Shown here in pieces: positions 6,678 through 14,782 of a DNA stretch of 17,314 bases. The stretch comes from Pseudomonadota bacterium. GTDB taxonomy: Bacteria; Pseudomonadota; Gammaproteobacteria; Burkholderiales; Burkholderiaceae_D. Below the pieces are notes generated by a model. That model was not told where the DNA came from. It did no database searches and worked only from the letters and a program-made list of their open reading frames with translations. Both the position numbers and the translations under genes were made by a program. The DNA lies in NCBI GenBank assembly GCA_023409175.1, contig JAEYIG010000056.1, forward strand, positions 1 through 17,314. Reading direction: 5' to 3'. The stretch's first letter is position 1. The number at the start of each line of letters is the position of its first letter.

Positions 6678-8339
6678 ATGACGCCTAAAAAACGACTTAA
6701 ATTTCTCGTTCTGGCTTTGGCCGGATGCTTTACTGTTGCCGCACCAGCTCTTGTAGAAGCCCGCGATATCAGTCTTCCGAAATTCAGTAAAGACGCGCAG
6801 CTGGCAACATTCCAGTCTGCCGCGGAAATAGATCCTTTAAGTCAGTTCAGTGATGAAGATCCCTTGACCGAAATCCTGTCGATCAATGAAGTCGACGTCT
6901 GGGGTCGTATCAGACATGGATTCGCCATTCCGGACCTCTCCAATCCTCTCGTTCAGAATCACGAAAATTACTACCTGAAAAAACCGGAATATTTTGCGAG
7001 AACGACAAAACGCGGCTCAAAATACCTTTTCCACATCGTTCAGGAACTGGAAAAACGGGGAATGCCAACCGAACTGGCTCTCCTGCCATTTATTGAATCG
7101 GCCTACAACCCGCATGCCCGTTCCATTGCCAAGGCAGAAGGGCTCTGGCAGTTCATTCCAAGCACTGGTCGCCATTACGATCTGGCACAGAATGCATTCC
7201 GTGACGAAAGGCGTGACATCCTTCAGTCCACTGACGCTGCCCTGACTTATCTTCAAAGGCTGTACACCATGTTCGGTGACTGGCAGCTGGCTCTGGCGTC
7301 ATACAACTGGGGTGAAGGTTCCGTCATGCGGGCTGTCAAAAAAGCCGAAAAGGCCGGCAAACCGATTACCTTCAACAGCATTTCGGCATACATGCCGGCG
7401 GAAACCCGCAACTACGTTCCCAAGCTGCAGGCCGTCAAGAATATTGTTGCCAATGCCGACAGGTTTGGCGTCAAACTGCCTGTCATTGAAAATCAGCCTT
7501 ACTTTGTCACGATTGGCAAAACCCGCGACATCGACGTGAAAGTCGCCGCCAGGCTCGCGGAAATGACATTGGACGACTTCAGGGCCCTGAATCCGCAATT
7601 CGGCCCATACGTCATCGCCGGCGGCAATGAAATCAAGATCCTGCTTCCGAAAGAGAATGCGGAAAAATTCCGGAGAAATCTCAGCAAATGGCCTCATCCG
7701 CTTTCTTCCTGGACAGCTTATCAAGTGACCGGCTCCCGTGAAAAAGTCGAAGATATTGCCGCAAGATTCAACACCTCTGCCGATGTCATCCGTCACGCCA
7801 ACAATATCCCGGCACGGACCAGCCTGAAATTCGGGTCTGCCATCCTTGTCCCGAAAACGTCCGGATTCGACCAGGATATCGCTCCTGAACTGGTCAACAG
7901 CGCCCGAGTCGCGTGGGAAACAGACGCCCCGGCAACCCGCCTGGTCAGCGTTCCCGTCAAAAAACGGTCTAACGTCGCTTCCATTGCCAAACGCTATCGT
8001 GTCAGCGTAGCCCAGCTGAAATCCTGGAACTCGATCAAGGGCGACAACATTCCAAAAGGAACCATCCTGAAAGTCCACGTTCCCACTCGGGGGGCTTCTG
8101 CCACGGCATCGAGAGCCGGAACAGTCAAGGCTGTTCACGGTTCTTCACGTGTATCACGTGTCAAGGTCGTGATGGACGAGCAGGAAAGGACTTCCACGAA
8201 AAAAGGACTGGTCAAGTCAAAGAATGCCCGCAGTGCCAAATCGGCCTCTTCCAAAAAACAGGCCAAGCCGGTAAAAGCGCAGGCATCTGCGAAAAAAACA
8301 ACAACCAAAAAACGGTCTTCCTCCAAAAAGAAAGCCTAA
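6678..8339 (+). CDS. mltD: Membrane-bound lytic murein transglycosylase D-like, two LysM domains, basic tail
   Basis: A 553-residue envelope enzyme that should cleave the MurNAc-GlcNAc bond of peptidoglycan with formation of 1,6-anhydroMurNAc. The SLT domain (about 110-240) has the catalytic Glu140 in LLPFIESAYNP, the GLWQF motif at 155-159 and ALASYNWGEGSV at 206-217, as in MltD/SLT family 1. LysM domains, which bind peptidoglycan, lie at about 345-393 and 422-468. The N-terminal signal contains a lipobox-like LAGC (Cys17), as expected for MltD lipoproteins, but the hydrophobic run continues to PALVEA, which could instead be a signal peptidase I site; the anchor type is therefore unsettled. 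Residues from about 504 to the end are almost only Lys, Ser, Ala, Thr and Arg, which is not part of the classical enzyme. It lies between rpiA and fabI on the same strand, apparently with its own promoter. Confidence 0.9.
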   Translation: MTPKKRLKFLVLALAGCFTVAAPALVEARDISLPKFSKDAQLATFQSAAEIDPLSQFSDEDPLTEILSINEVDVWGRIRHGFAIPDLSNPLVQNHENYYLKKPEYFARTTKRGSKYLFHIVQELEKRGMPTELALLPFIESAYNPHARSIAKAEGLWQFIPSTGRHYDLAQNAFRDERRDILQSTDAALTYLQRLYTMFGDWQLALASYNWGEGSVMRAVKKAEKAGKPITFNSISAYMPAETRNYVPKLQAVKNIVANADRFGVKLPVIENQPYFVTIGKTRDIDVKVAARLAEMTLDDFRALNPQFGPYVIAGGNEIKILLPKENAEKFRRNLSKWPHPLSSWTAYQVTGSREKVEDIAARFNTSADVIRHANNIPARTSLKFGSAILVPKTSGFDQDIAPELVNSARVAWETDAPATRLVSVPVKKRSNVASIAKRYRVSVAQLKSWNSIKGDNIPKGTILKVHVPTRGASATASRAGTVKAVHGSSRVSRVKVVMDEQERTSTKKGLVKSKNARSAKSASSKKQAKPVKAQASAKKTTTKKRSSSKKKA

Positions 8340-8384
8340 ACACCACATTTGGTCTTTAAAATAAGCAGCAATCGAATGGAAAAG

Positions 8385-8413
8385 TTGCCGCAATCTTTCT
8401 GACGAACTACAAT
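8385..8413 (+). promoter_or_regulatory. Putative sigma70 promoter of fabI
   Basis: TTGCCG (8385-8390) and TACAAT (8408-8413) are separated by 17 bases. The implied start near 8420 gives a leader of about 100 bases. That leader contains a 5-bp hairpin (GCCGT-ACC-ACGGC, 8479-8491). Confidence 0.55.
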
Positions 8414-8518
8414 CTTGCCAGAAGAGGATGACGACGATGAATCCGGTTCATCAATCTATCCGATTTTTTAAATAAAACGCCGTACCACGGCAAATACAAT
8501 ATAGTTTTGGAGTCATGC

Positions 8519-9328
8519 ATGGCTTTTTTGCAAGGTAAAAAAATCCTTATCACAGGTCTGTTGTCAAACCGTTCCATTGCGTTGGGCATTGCCGAAGCGT
8601 GCAAGCGCGAGGGAGCCGAACTGGCCTTTACATACGTCGGTGATCGTTTTAAAGACCGTATTAACGCATTTGCAAAAGAGATGGGCAGCGACATGGTTTA
8701 CGAATGCGATGTCGGCCAGGATGAACATATCGAACACGTATTCAGCGAAATCGAAAACAAATGGGGCCGTCTGGATGGGTTGGTTCACTCTATCGGCTTT
8801 GCACCGCGTGAAGCGATTGCCGGTGATTTTTTCGACGGCCTGTCCCGCGAAAACTTCAAGATCGCCCATGATATCTCCGCTTACAGTTATCCGGCCATGG
8901 TCAAGGCTGCCCGTCACCTGATGGGGCCCGGTTCTTCTGCACTGGCCCTGACCTATCTTGGTTCTTCCCGTGCCATTCCTTACTACAATACGATGGGTCT
9001 GGCAAAAGCCTCTCTGGAAGCCAGTGTCCGTTACATGGCTGAATCCCTTGGCAAGAAAGGCGTCCGCGTCAATGCCATTTCGGCCGGTCCTGTCAAAACG
9101 ATCGCTGCCAGCGGCATTCGCGACTTCAATATCCTGTTGAACTTCGTCGCACAAAACGCCCCCCTGCGTCGTAATGTCACGATCGAAGAAATCGGCAACG
9201 TAGCCGCCTTCATGCTTTCCAACCTCGCTTCCGGTATCACAGGCGAAATCACCTACGTCGATGGTGGCTTCTCCCACGTCATGGGTTTGAACACCGACGG
9301 TGTGGATGCCCAAAAAGAGCAAGACTAA
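8519..9328 (+). CDS. fabI: Enoyl-[acyl-carrier-protein] reductase [NADH] FabI
   Basis: A 269-residue cytosolic short-chain dehydrogenase that performs the last reduction of each fatty-acid elongation cycle in type II FAS. The start is the ATG at 8519, with GGAG at 8509-8512 six bases upstream; a TTG in frame at 8507 overlaps this site and is not the start. Visible features are the FabI-type nucleotide motif GLLSNRSIALGIA (13-25), and Tyr146, Tyr156 and Lys163, which match the E. coli FabI active-site numbers exactly. Gly93, Met159 and Phe203, positions where triclosan-resistance changes are known in E. coli, have the sensitive-type residue. The C-terminal 10 residues or so are a charged extension beyond the usual end. 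Upstream is the mltD-like gene and downstream the helicase leader; no clear terminator follows. Confidence 0.97.
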   Translation: MAFLQGKKILITGLLSNRSIALGIAEACKREGAELAFTYVGDRFKDRINAFAKEMGSDMVYECDVGQDEHIEHVFSEIENKWGRLDGLVHSIGFAPREAIAGDFFDGLSRENFKIAHDISAYSYPAMVKAARHLMGPGSSALALTYLGSSRAIPYYNTMGLAKASLEASVRYMAESLGKKGVRVNAISAGPVKTIAASGIRDFNILLNFVAQNAPLRRNVTIEEIGNVAAFMLSNLASGITGEITYVDGGFSHVMGLNTDGVDAQKEQD

Positions 9329-9349
9329 TTCCTGAATATCAGTTATAAT
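9321..9349 (+). promoter_or_regulatory. Putative promoter of the helicase leader
   Basis: A perfect TATAAT at 9344-9349 has only a weak -35 (AAGACT, 9321-9326) at 17 bases, overlapping the end of fabI. Transcription would start near 9356, at the 5' arm of the long hairpin at 9354-9386. Confidence 0.4.
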
Positions 9350-9353
9350 TGAT

Positions 9354-9586
9354 AGATTGTGCAGAAAAAATATTTCTGCACAATCTGATAATGGCATTGC
9401 CAGCCTGCGCATGAATTCTTCATGCCTATCTTAAGCCCTTCCGCCTACCGTGTTTTAGACACATTTCTGGCGCAAAGCTTTTGTGCCGAAATTTCTCCAT
9501 CAAGTCATTTCGTAATTTGGTGCTGGATATTGCCATTTTTTAACGTTTTCCCACAAGGAAAACCCATTTTTATAAAGAGAAAAAAA
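9354..9586 (+). promoter_or_regulatory. Structured 5' leader of the DEAD-box helicase gene
   Basis: This stretch between fabI and the helicase start codon contains three good hairpins. A perfect 14-bp stem has arms at 9354-9367 and 9373-9386 and loop AAATA. An 8-bp stem with one G-U pair lies at 9469-9487. A perfect 7-bp stem (GTTTTCC/GGAAAAC) at 9545-9563 lies 13 bases before the GAGA Shine-Dalgarno (9577-9580). None is followed by a T-run, so they do not look like terminators. Long structured leaders are known for cold-induced RNA helicase genes such as csdA/deaD; regulation here is inference. No coding potential resembling a helicase N-terminus is seen in the open frame that runs through it. 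Confidence 0.45.
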
Positions 9587-10981
9587 ATGACATTTGAAGC
9601 ACTCGGATTACATCCGTTAATCCAGAAAGCGCTTGCCGATATCCATTACGACAAGCCGACTCCTGTTCAGGAAAAAGCGATTCCCTTAGGTATTGAAGGA
9701 AAAGACCTGTTGGTATCGTCACAAACCGGTTCCGGAAAAACGGCCGCATTCATGCTGCCTGCCCTGCACCGTTTTGCCAGCATGACGTTCGAAAAGAGCG
9801 ATAAAAAAACCGTTAACCAGAAACGTCAGGCAGCCCGCGCCAAAGGTGAAAAAGTCCGTTTTGAAGCAGCCCATCCGAAAATGCTGGTGTTGACTCCGAC
9901 CCGCGAACTGGCGCTCCAGATCGTGAAATCGGCAGAGGATTACAGCGCTTACCTGAAACATTTCCGTACCGTCGCCATTCTGGGAGGCATGCCTTACCCG
10001 AAACAGATGCAATTGCTGGCTAAAAATCCGGAAATTCTGGTGGCCACACCAGGCAGACTGATCGACCATATGCATTCCGGCAAGATCCGTTTCGACCAGC
10101 TCGAAATTCTCGTTCTGGACGAAGCCGACCGCATGCTCGACATGGGATTTATCGAAGATATCGAAACCATCATCGCCGCAACCCCGGAAAATCGTCAGAC
10201 CATGCTCTTCTCGGCCACACTGGAAGGCAGCGTCGGCAATATGGCAAGGAAAGTGACTACCGATGCGGAATCGATCCATATCCATTCAGTCGCATCGCGC
10301 CACGAAAATATCGACCAGATGATCCATTTCGTGGACGATTTGCCCCACAAGAACCGTCTGCTTGACCATTTGTTGCACGACCGTTCGCTGGATCAGGCAC
10401 TGGTTTTCACTGCCACCAAGCGGGACGCCGATATCGTCGCCGACCGATTGGCCATTGCCGGTTTTTCGGCTGCAGCCCTGCATGGGGACATGCCACAGGG
10501 AGCACGCAACCGCACACTTGCCAAACTGCGCAGGGGACAAGTCAAGATTCTGGTCGCGACCGACGTTGCCGCCCGGGGTATCGACATTCCGAACATCACT
10601 CACGTCGTCAACTTTGATCTGCCGAAATTCCCGGAAGATTACGTCCACCGGATCGGCCGTACAGGCCGTGCCGGTCGTCATGGCACAGCCATTTCGCTGG
10701 TCAACCATAATGACAATCACAGCGTGAAGAAAATTGAACGCTTCACGAAACAAACCATTCCCGTGAATGTGATTGAAGGGTTTGAACCGAAACTGACCTT
10801 CAAGGCACCCTCCAAGCGCAAACCTGCCAACTGGAAACCCGGCAGCAAACGCAATGGGGCACCGAAATTCAGCCAACGCGGTTTTGGCAAGCCTGCAGCC
10901 GCCAGAAAAGACGGTACGGGGCAAAATCGTGGACAACATAGAAGCGGCGAAGGCCGCCGTGCGGCAGAAAGCCATCGTTAA
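9587..10981 (+). CDS. rhlE: ATP-dependent DEAD-box RNA helicase, RhlE type
   Basis: A 464-residue cytosolic helicase that unwinds short RNA duplexes in ribosome assembly or RNA decay. The family start MTFEALGLHP fits the ATG at 9587, which has GAGA 6 bases upstream. The frame is open 55 codons further upstream, but that part has no family similarity. Motifs in order are: Q motif with Gln28 in PTPVQ, Walker A SSQTGSGKT (44-52), PTRELA (104-109), TPGR (154-157), DEAD (178-181), SAT (209-211), ARGID (329-333) and HRIGRTGR (354-361). Between motif I and Ia is a basic insert of about 35 residues (around 64-97). The C-terminal tail from about 405 is rich in Arg, Lys, Gly and Asn, typical of RhlE RNA-binding tails. 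It ends at a strong terminator shared with the convergent protease gene. Confidence 0.93.
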   Translation: MTFEALGLHPLIQKALADIHYDKPTPVQEKAIPLGIEGKDLLVSSQTGSGKTAAFMLPALHRFASMTFEKSDKKTVNQKRQAARAKGEKVRFEAAHPKMLVLTPTRELALQIVKSAEDYSAYLKHFRTVAILGGMPYPKQMQLLAKNPEILVATPGRLIDHMHSGKIRFDQLEILVLDEADRMLDMGFIEDIETIIAATPENRQTMLFSATLEGSVGNMARKVTTDAESIHIHSVASRHENIDQMIHFVDDLPHKNRLLDHLLHDRSLDQALVFTATKRDADIVADRLAIAGFSAAALHGDMPQGARNRTLAKLRRGQVKILVATDVAARGIDIPNITHVVNFDLPKFPEDYVHRIGRTGRAGRHGTAISLVNHNDNHSVKKIERFTKQTIPVNVIEGFEPKLTFKAPSKRKPANWKPGSKRNGAPKFSQRGFGKPAAARKDGTGQNRGQHRSGEGRRAAESHR

Positions 10982-11020
10982 GCTGTTTTGACGATCGCTT
11001 GAGACACACACTGCTATTGC

Positions 11021-11054
11021 AAAAAAGCCCGTCAATCTGTTTTGACGGGCTTTT
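11021..11054. terminator. Bidirectional intrinsic terminator between rhlE and the M48 protease gene
   Basis: A perfect 13-bp stem (AAAAGCCCGTCAA at 11023-11035, TTGACGGGCTTTT at 11042-11054) surrounds loop TCTGTT. The A-run at 11021-11026 gives a T-run on the minus strand for the protease gene (stop at 11076), and TTTT serves the plus-strand helicase gene. Confidence 0.92.
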
Positions 11055-11075
11055 CTTCATATGGGCAAAAGAACC

Positions 11076-12563
11076 TTAAGATTTTTCTTTCAGGCTTTCA
11101 CGGATGATTTTCTTCCATTCCCGTTCCCGGGCATCAATCATCGACTGCTCGTAAAAACTCACGTCGGATGACTGGCGTGCCAGCTTGAGCTGTTCCAGGG
11201 CAGCCTGATATGCACCGACCAGCCCATAGGACTCGGCAAGTGCCATATGCATCTGCGCTTTCTTGCCTTGTGCATCATAAACCCTGGCAAGCTGTCTTTG
11301 CAGATCGGGATCATCCCTGTATGACTGGGCCTGCTTCCTCAGGAATTTTGACGCCTCATCGTAACGTTTAAAAGCATACAGGGAAGTGGCATAAAGATGT
11401 GCCATCGCCCGTGAAGAGGGATAGCGGTTCATTGCCGCACGCGCTTCACGGACAGCTTCAGCAGGCTGGTTCGAAGCCAAAAGGATTTCAATGGACAAAC
11501 TGTCTAAAGCCAGGCTCTTTGTGGCTGCACTTCCGGCGGATTTTTTCGCCTGAAGCAGATAGGATTTAGCTTCGGAAGGATTCTTGTTACGCAATGCGAT
11601 CAGAGCCATACCATAATTTCCGGCGGCCATAAACAGACGGCTGCCGCTTTTGATCTGTTCCTGAAAAACGGCAGCTGCCTCGCGTAGTGCGGGTTCACTG
11701 TCATCCTGATCGATGCGTGCATTCGCGCGTACGAGATAGAAATCAATATCGTCCGCATGCTGCTTATAAGGCTCGCGGCGAACCCTTGCTTCGATATCGG
11801 CAATACGCTCGGAAGTCAGCGGGTGAGTCCTCAAATAAGGGGACGGCGCATCGCTGTAAGTACGCGTTGCCGTCTGCATCCTCTGGAAAAAGGTCGTCAT
11901 GCCGGTCGTATCAAAACCGGAACCTTTGAGGATCTGGAAACCGACACGATCCGCTTCTTTTTCCGCATCGCGCGTAAAATTGATCTGCCGTTGCAAGGCA
12001 TATCCCTGACCGCCCATCAAGACAGCGCCAGCGGCATCTCCCCCTGCACGTGAAGCCAGAATCGCCAGAACGACCGATGCAATCGGAATGAGCATATCCT
12101 GTTTGGCCTGCCCCATCATACGGGCAATATGCCTTTGCGAAACGTGCCCGATTTCATGCGACAAGACGGACGCCAGTTCGGATTCACTCTGCGTCGCCAG
12201 CAACAGGCCTGTATGGACACCAATAAAGCCGCCCGGCAACGCAAAAGCATTCAGGGTCCCGTCCCGAATGGCGAAAAAGCTGAAATCGTTGGTGAGTTCG
12301 CCCCGGGTTTCGACATTGGCGGACACCAGCCTGTTACCGAGATTGGAGAGATACTCCGTGAGGACCGGATCGTTCACGTAAGCCGGATCGCCCTTGATCT
12401 GCTGCATTATTTCACGCCCCAGCTTGTACTCGGCGACAGGTGTCATTTCACCTCTGGCCGTATCGCCTATGCTGGGAATGCCTGACTGGGCCCCGACAGT
12501 GGAAATCTGCAGACAAAACACGGCCAATACAGGCAAGACGAAGCGTCGAAGATGTAAAATCAT
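11076..12563 (-). CDS. bepA: BepA/YfgC-like M48 metalloprotease with TPR region
   Basis: A 495-residue periplasmic protein. The signal peptide (basic LRR, a hydrophobic stretch, predicted cleavage after VGA at 25) is clear. The M48 protease domain has the zinc motif HEIGH (136-140, with Glu137 catalytic) in [11 protein letters not shown], the third ligand Glu201 in DAEKEAD, and His247 in [10 protein letters not shown]. These are virtually the same positions as in E. coli BepA (His136, His140, Glu201, His246). Residues from about 275 to 480 are helical and TPR-like. BepA-type proteases assist and police assembly of outer-membrane proteins such as LptD. The ATG at 12561-12563 has no clear Shine-Dalgarno, but the signal peptide begins there. 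The gene diverges from moaC, with overlapping promoters in the 97-base gap, and ends at the shared terminator. Confidence 0.92.
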   Translation of the reverse strand: MILHLRRFVLPVLAVFCLQISTVGAQSGIPSIGDTARGEMTPVAEYKLGREIMQQIKGDPAYVNDPVLTEYLSNLGNRLVSANVETRGELTNDFSFFAIRDGTLNAFALPGGFIGVHTGLLLATQSESELASVLSHEIGHVSQRHIARMMGQAKQDMLIPIASVVLAILASRAGGDAAGAVLMGGQGYALQRQINFTRDAEKEADRVGFQILKGSGFDTTGMTTFFQRMQTATRTYSDAPSPYLRTHPLTSERIADIEARVRREPYKQHADDIDFYLVRANARIDQDDSEPALREAAAVFQEQIKSGSRLFMAAGNYGMALIALRNKNPSEAKSYLLQAKKSAGSAATKSLALDSLSIEILLASNQPAEAVREARAAMNRYPSSRAMAHLYATSLYAFKRYDEASKFLRKQAQSYRDDPDLQRQLARVYDAQGKKAQMHMALAESYGLVGAYQAALEQLKLARQSSDVSFYEQSMIDAREREWKKIIRESLKEKS

Positions 12564-12603
12564 AAGATTGTCAGGTGATAAATTAAAACTGGCTCACAGT
12601 GTT

Positions 12604-12632
12604 ATCATACCGGTACTTTATAATCATTTCAC
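12604..12632 (-). promoter_or_regulatory. Putative promoter of the M48 protease gene
   Basis: On the minus strand GTGAAA (12627-12632) and TATGAT (12604-12609) are separated by 17 bases, giving a leader of about 34 bases. It overlaps the -10 box of the divergent moaC promoter. Confidence 0.5.
12619..12624 (+). promoter_or_regulatory. -10 box of a putative moaC promoter
   Basis: A perfect TATAAT lies 36 bases before the moaC ATG. No good -35 is seen at 16-18 bases upstream. The box falls inside the spacer of the opposite-strand protease promoter. Confidence 0.4.
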
Positions 12633-12660
12633 GCCAAACGCACAATCGCTTATTCGTTTT

Positions 12661-13167
12661 ATGCCACAGAATCCTTCCGACAAAGACGACAAAAATCAGT
12701 TGACGCATTTCGATGCAGCAGGAAAAGCCCATATGGTCGATGTCGGTGAAAAAAAGGAAACACATCGCATTGCAATTGCCACCGGTTCCATACATATGAA
12801 ACCCGAAACAATGACTATCCTTCTTGAAGGGTCTGCAGATAAAGGCGATGTGCTGGGTATCGCCCGTATTGCCGCCATCATGGGGGCTAAAAAGACAAGC
12901 GAACTGGTTCCCCTCTGCCACCCCATCGGACTGACAAGGGTGACTGTTGATTTCACGGCAGAAAATGCCTGCATCGTTTGCCGTGCGCAAACGGAAACCA
13001 TCGGAAAAACGGGCGTGGAAATGGAAGCGCTGACTGCTGTTCAGACAGGACTATTGACCATATACGATATGCTCAAAGCCGTCGATCGTGGAATGGTCAT
13101 GACTGACATCCGCTTGCTGGAAAAAAGCGGCGGCCAGTCAGGCCACTGGACGCCTGAAAAGAAATAA
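12661..13167 (+). CDS. moaC: Cyclic pyranopterin monophosphate synthase MoaC
   Basis: A 168-residue cytosolic enzyme that, after MoaA, forms cyclic pyranopterin monophosphate in molybdenum cofactor synthesis. The N-terminal [16 protein letters not shown] (14-29), [12 protein letters not shown] (81-92), [12 protein letters not shown] (116-127) and [10 protein letters not shown] (136-145) are MoaC signatures. Asp136 and Lys139 correspond to E. coli catalytic residues Asp128 and Lys131. The frame is open upstream, but family alignment and the promoter place the start at the ATG 12661; no Shine-Dalgarno is visible. No other moa gene lies in the window. It converges on the DUF2863-type gene, with only 30 bases between the stops and no visible terminator. 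Confidence 0.96.
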   Translation: MPQNPSDKDDKNQLTHFDAAGKAHMVDVGEKKETHRIAIATGSIHMKPETMTILLEGSADKGDVLGIARIAAIMGAKKTSELVPLCHPIGLTRVTVDFTAENACIVCRAQTETIGKTGVEMEALTAVQTGLLTIYDMLKAVDRGMVMTDIRLLEKSGGQSGHWTPEKK

Positions 13168-13197
13168 TTCCAGACTGGCAATGAAGAACGAACCGGT

Positions 13198-14442
13198 TTA
13201 ATGCAATTGTGTTTCGCGTTTGGAATCTTCGGGCATTTCGGCATGAACCAGTTCACCATTGGTATCCGCAAACAACGGCGCTCCGCAATCCTCGCAAAAT
13301 TCCATGGCAAAACGTTCGACTGCCGTCTTGTCGTATGAGATGCCCAGTTCACGAAGCAACTCGAAAATCTGGACAAGCTGCCTGTTCCCTCTTTTCAGGG
13401 CAAGAGGGCTTTCCAGCTGGGCAGACCATGTCATTGAATCGAATTCTTCCGATCCATATATCGGCCAGACAATGCCATAAACAATTTTGTCACTGTCCTT
13501 TTGATAAAAACTGATGCGGTATTCCTCTACCTGAATGCCGTCAAGGTTCTTCCCGAACCCTCCGACAACCGCACACAGATTTTCAGGCTGCGTATCCAGG
13601 GCATACGTCAGATAATGGACAGCTGCCCGTATCGTCGAAGGCCTGATCAACTGATCGGCAATACGGCAGGTATTGAAAAAGCCTCCCGGCAATAACAGTT
13701 CAACATTACATCCGGGCAACATCTCGGAGAAAAGAAAAGTGACTTGCTTCTGCCATTCTTCCAGACAGTCATCCTTGGCTGATTCAAAAGTGGCCTGTTC
13801 GGAGTTGACCTGCCAACGGAACATGGGTTCACCCACCGGTGCCATGACCGCTGCGATCAAATAACGCCCATCGGCCAGGAACGGTACCGTTTCCTGCTTG
13901 GAAGCCAACTCGAACCTTGAATGCTGGATAATCGACTGGACCAGCCCATGCGTGACTGCCATCACATCGACATGCGTAAAAGGCAGCTGGTCAACGGCAT
14001 ATAATCCTGGAGCCAGGGCAAACCTCACATTGTCCGCCAGAATCAGCTCACCGAAACGCTCTGAAATCGTTTCAGTCAGTTCAGGCGAGAGGGTTCCGGA
14101 CGGTATGGAAAAACGCGTCCACGCCAAAACAGGTATCGCCACCAGCAAAACCTGATACTCCTTGTCGTCCACCTGGACGACAGCCGATTCGCTCAATGCT
14201 TCAACCACTTCAAGGAGACAGTTATAAGCATCCATATCGGATGCGAACAGACATTCGATCGCATCGTTCAAAACGGACTGTTTTTTCGCGTGCAACAATC
14301 TGGAAACAAGGGTTTCCATTTTTTTCCGGCAAAATTCGCTTTCCAGAAGACTGGAAGCATGAAACATTTCCAAAGCCAGCGACACAAGACGCTGGCTGTC
14401 TGAACAAAGTCTGGAAGATCCGGTTCTAGTTAAACGACGCAT
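13198..14442 (-). CDS. DUF2863-type conserved protein of unknown function
   Basis: The protein is 414 residues if it starts at the ATG 14440-14442 (MRRLTRTGSSRLCSDSQ). The frame is open to 14520, but a good promoter lies inside that extension (14473-14501), so the shorter start is preferred. I place it by memory of its ends in the DUF2863 family, known mainly from Burkholderiales and without assigned function; this should be checked. It has no signal peptide or membrane helix and is mixed alpha/beta with many hydrophobic strands. The C-terminus carries a single CEDCGAPLF cysteine pair, a knuckle like half a zinc ribbon, followed by acidic HAEMPED. It lies between moaC (convergent) and the tRNA operon (same strand, upstream). 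The gene context suggests no function. Confidence 0.75.
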   Translation of the reverse strand: MRRLTRTGSSRLCSDSQRLVSLALEMFHASSLLESEFCRKKMETLVSRLLHAKKQSVLNDAIECLFASDMDAYNCLLEVVEALSESAVVQVDDKEYQVLLVAIPVLAWTRFSIPSGTLSPELTETISERFGELILADNVRFALAPGLYAVDQLPFTHVDVMAVTHGLVQSIIQHSRFELASKQETVPFLADGRYLIAAVMAPVGEPMFRWQVNSEQATFESAKDDCLEEWQKQVTFLFSEMLPGCNVELLLPGGFFNTCRIADQLIRPSTIRAAVHYLTYALDTQPENLCAVVGGFGKNLDGIQVEEYRISFYQKDSDKIVYGIVWPIYGSEEFDSMTWSAQLESPLALKRGNRQLVQIFELLRELGISYDKTAVERFAMEFCEDCGAPLFADTNGELVHAEMPEDSKRETQLH

Positions 14443-14472
14443 GATATTTACAAAGAGGCGACAGAACTTGTA

Positions 14473-14501
14473 ATTGTAGTGGATTTTTCGTGGACTATCA
14501 T
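14473..14501 (-). promoter_or_regulatory. Putative promoter of the DUF2863-type gene
   Basis: On the minus strand ATGATA (14496-14501) and TACAAT (14473-14478) are separated by 17 bases. The implied start near 14466 gives a leader of about 24 bases before the ATG at 14442, which helps decide the start codon. Confidence 0.5.
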
Positions 14502-14534
14502 CCCGGAGAAGCGAACACAACGCCAGTTATTCAT

Positions 14535-14554
14535 GAAAAAAACGCAATTATGCG
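14535..14554 (-). terminator. Weak possible terminator after the tRNA operon
   Basis: On the minus strand CGCA-TAAT-TGCG (14554-14543) is followed by seven T (14542-14536). The stem is only 4 bp. T-runs closer to the tRNA (14566-14580) may also contribute to ending the transcript. Confidence 0.3.
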
Positions 14555-14591
14555 ATCCAACACAAAAAAAGGGAAAAAAGGAATGAAAAGA

Positions 14592-14667
14592 TGGCATCTC
14601 CAAGGGGATTCGAACCCCTGTTCCCACCGTGAAAGGGTGGTGTCCTAGGCCTCTAGACGATGGAGAC
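14592..14667 (-). tRNA. tRNA-Glu (UUC)
   Basis: A complete cloverleaf can be read on the minus strand, 76 bases including an encoded CCA (14592-14594). The acceptor is GTCTCCA (14667-14661) with TGGAGAT (14602-14596). The D-arm contains TCTAGAGGCCTAGGA. The anticodon stem CCACC/GGTGG encloses loop CTTTCAC, with anticodon TTC (complement of 14631-14633), and the T-arm is AGGGG-TTCGAAT-CCCCT. The discriminator base is G. It matches bacterial tRNA-Glu(UUC) closely, except that the first acceptor pair is G1-U72 rather than G1-C72. It is the second gene of a two-tRNA operon and lies about 290 bases past the end of gltX, which encodes its synthetase. Confidence 0.97.
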
Positions 14668-14692
14668 ACAATCTTAAGTCTGCTTTACAAAT

Positions 14693-14768
<76 letters not shown>

Positions 14769-14782
14769 AATGCAGAAAGAAG

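Noticed and set aside
7299..8138. Minus-strand open frame of 279 codons inside the mltD-like gene
   Set aside because: It is fully antisense to a gene with catalytic and LysM motifs, its composition is that of a reverse-complement shadow, and it has no recognisable domain.
8564..9412. Minus-strand open frame of 282 codons over fabI
   Set aside because: It is antisense to a certain fabI whose active-site residues are all present, and it begins downstream of the helicase-leader hairpin without a promoter.
9422..9586. 55-codon N-terminal extension of the helicase frame
   Set aside because: It does not resemble any helicase N-terminus, contains hairpins, and the family start with a ribosome site is at 9587.
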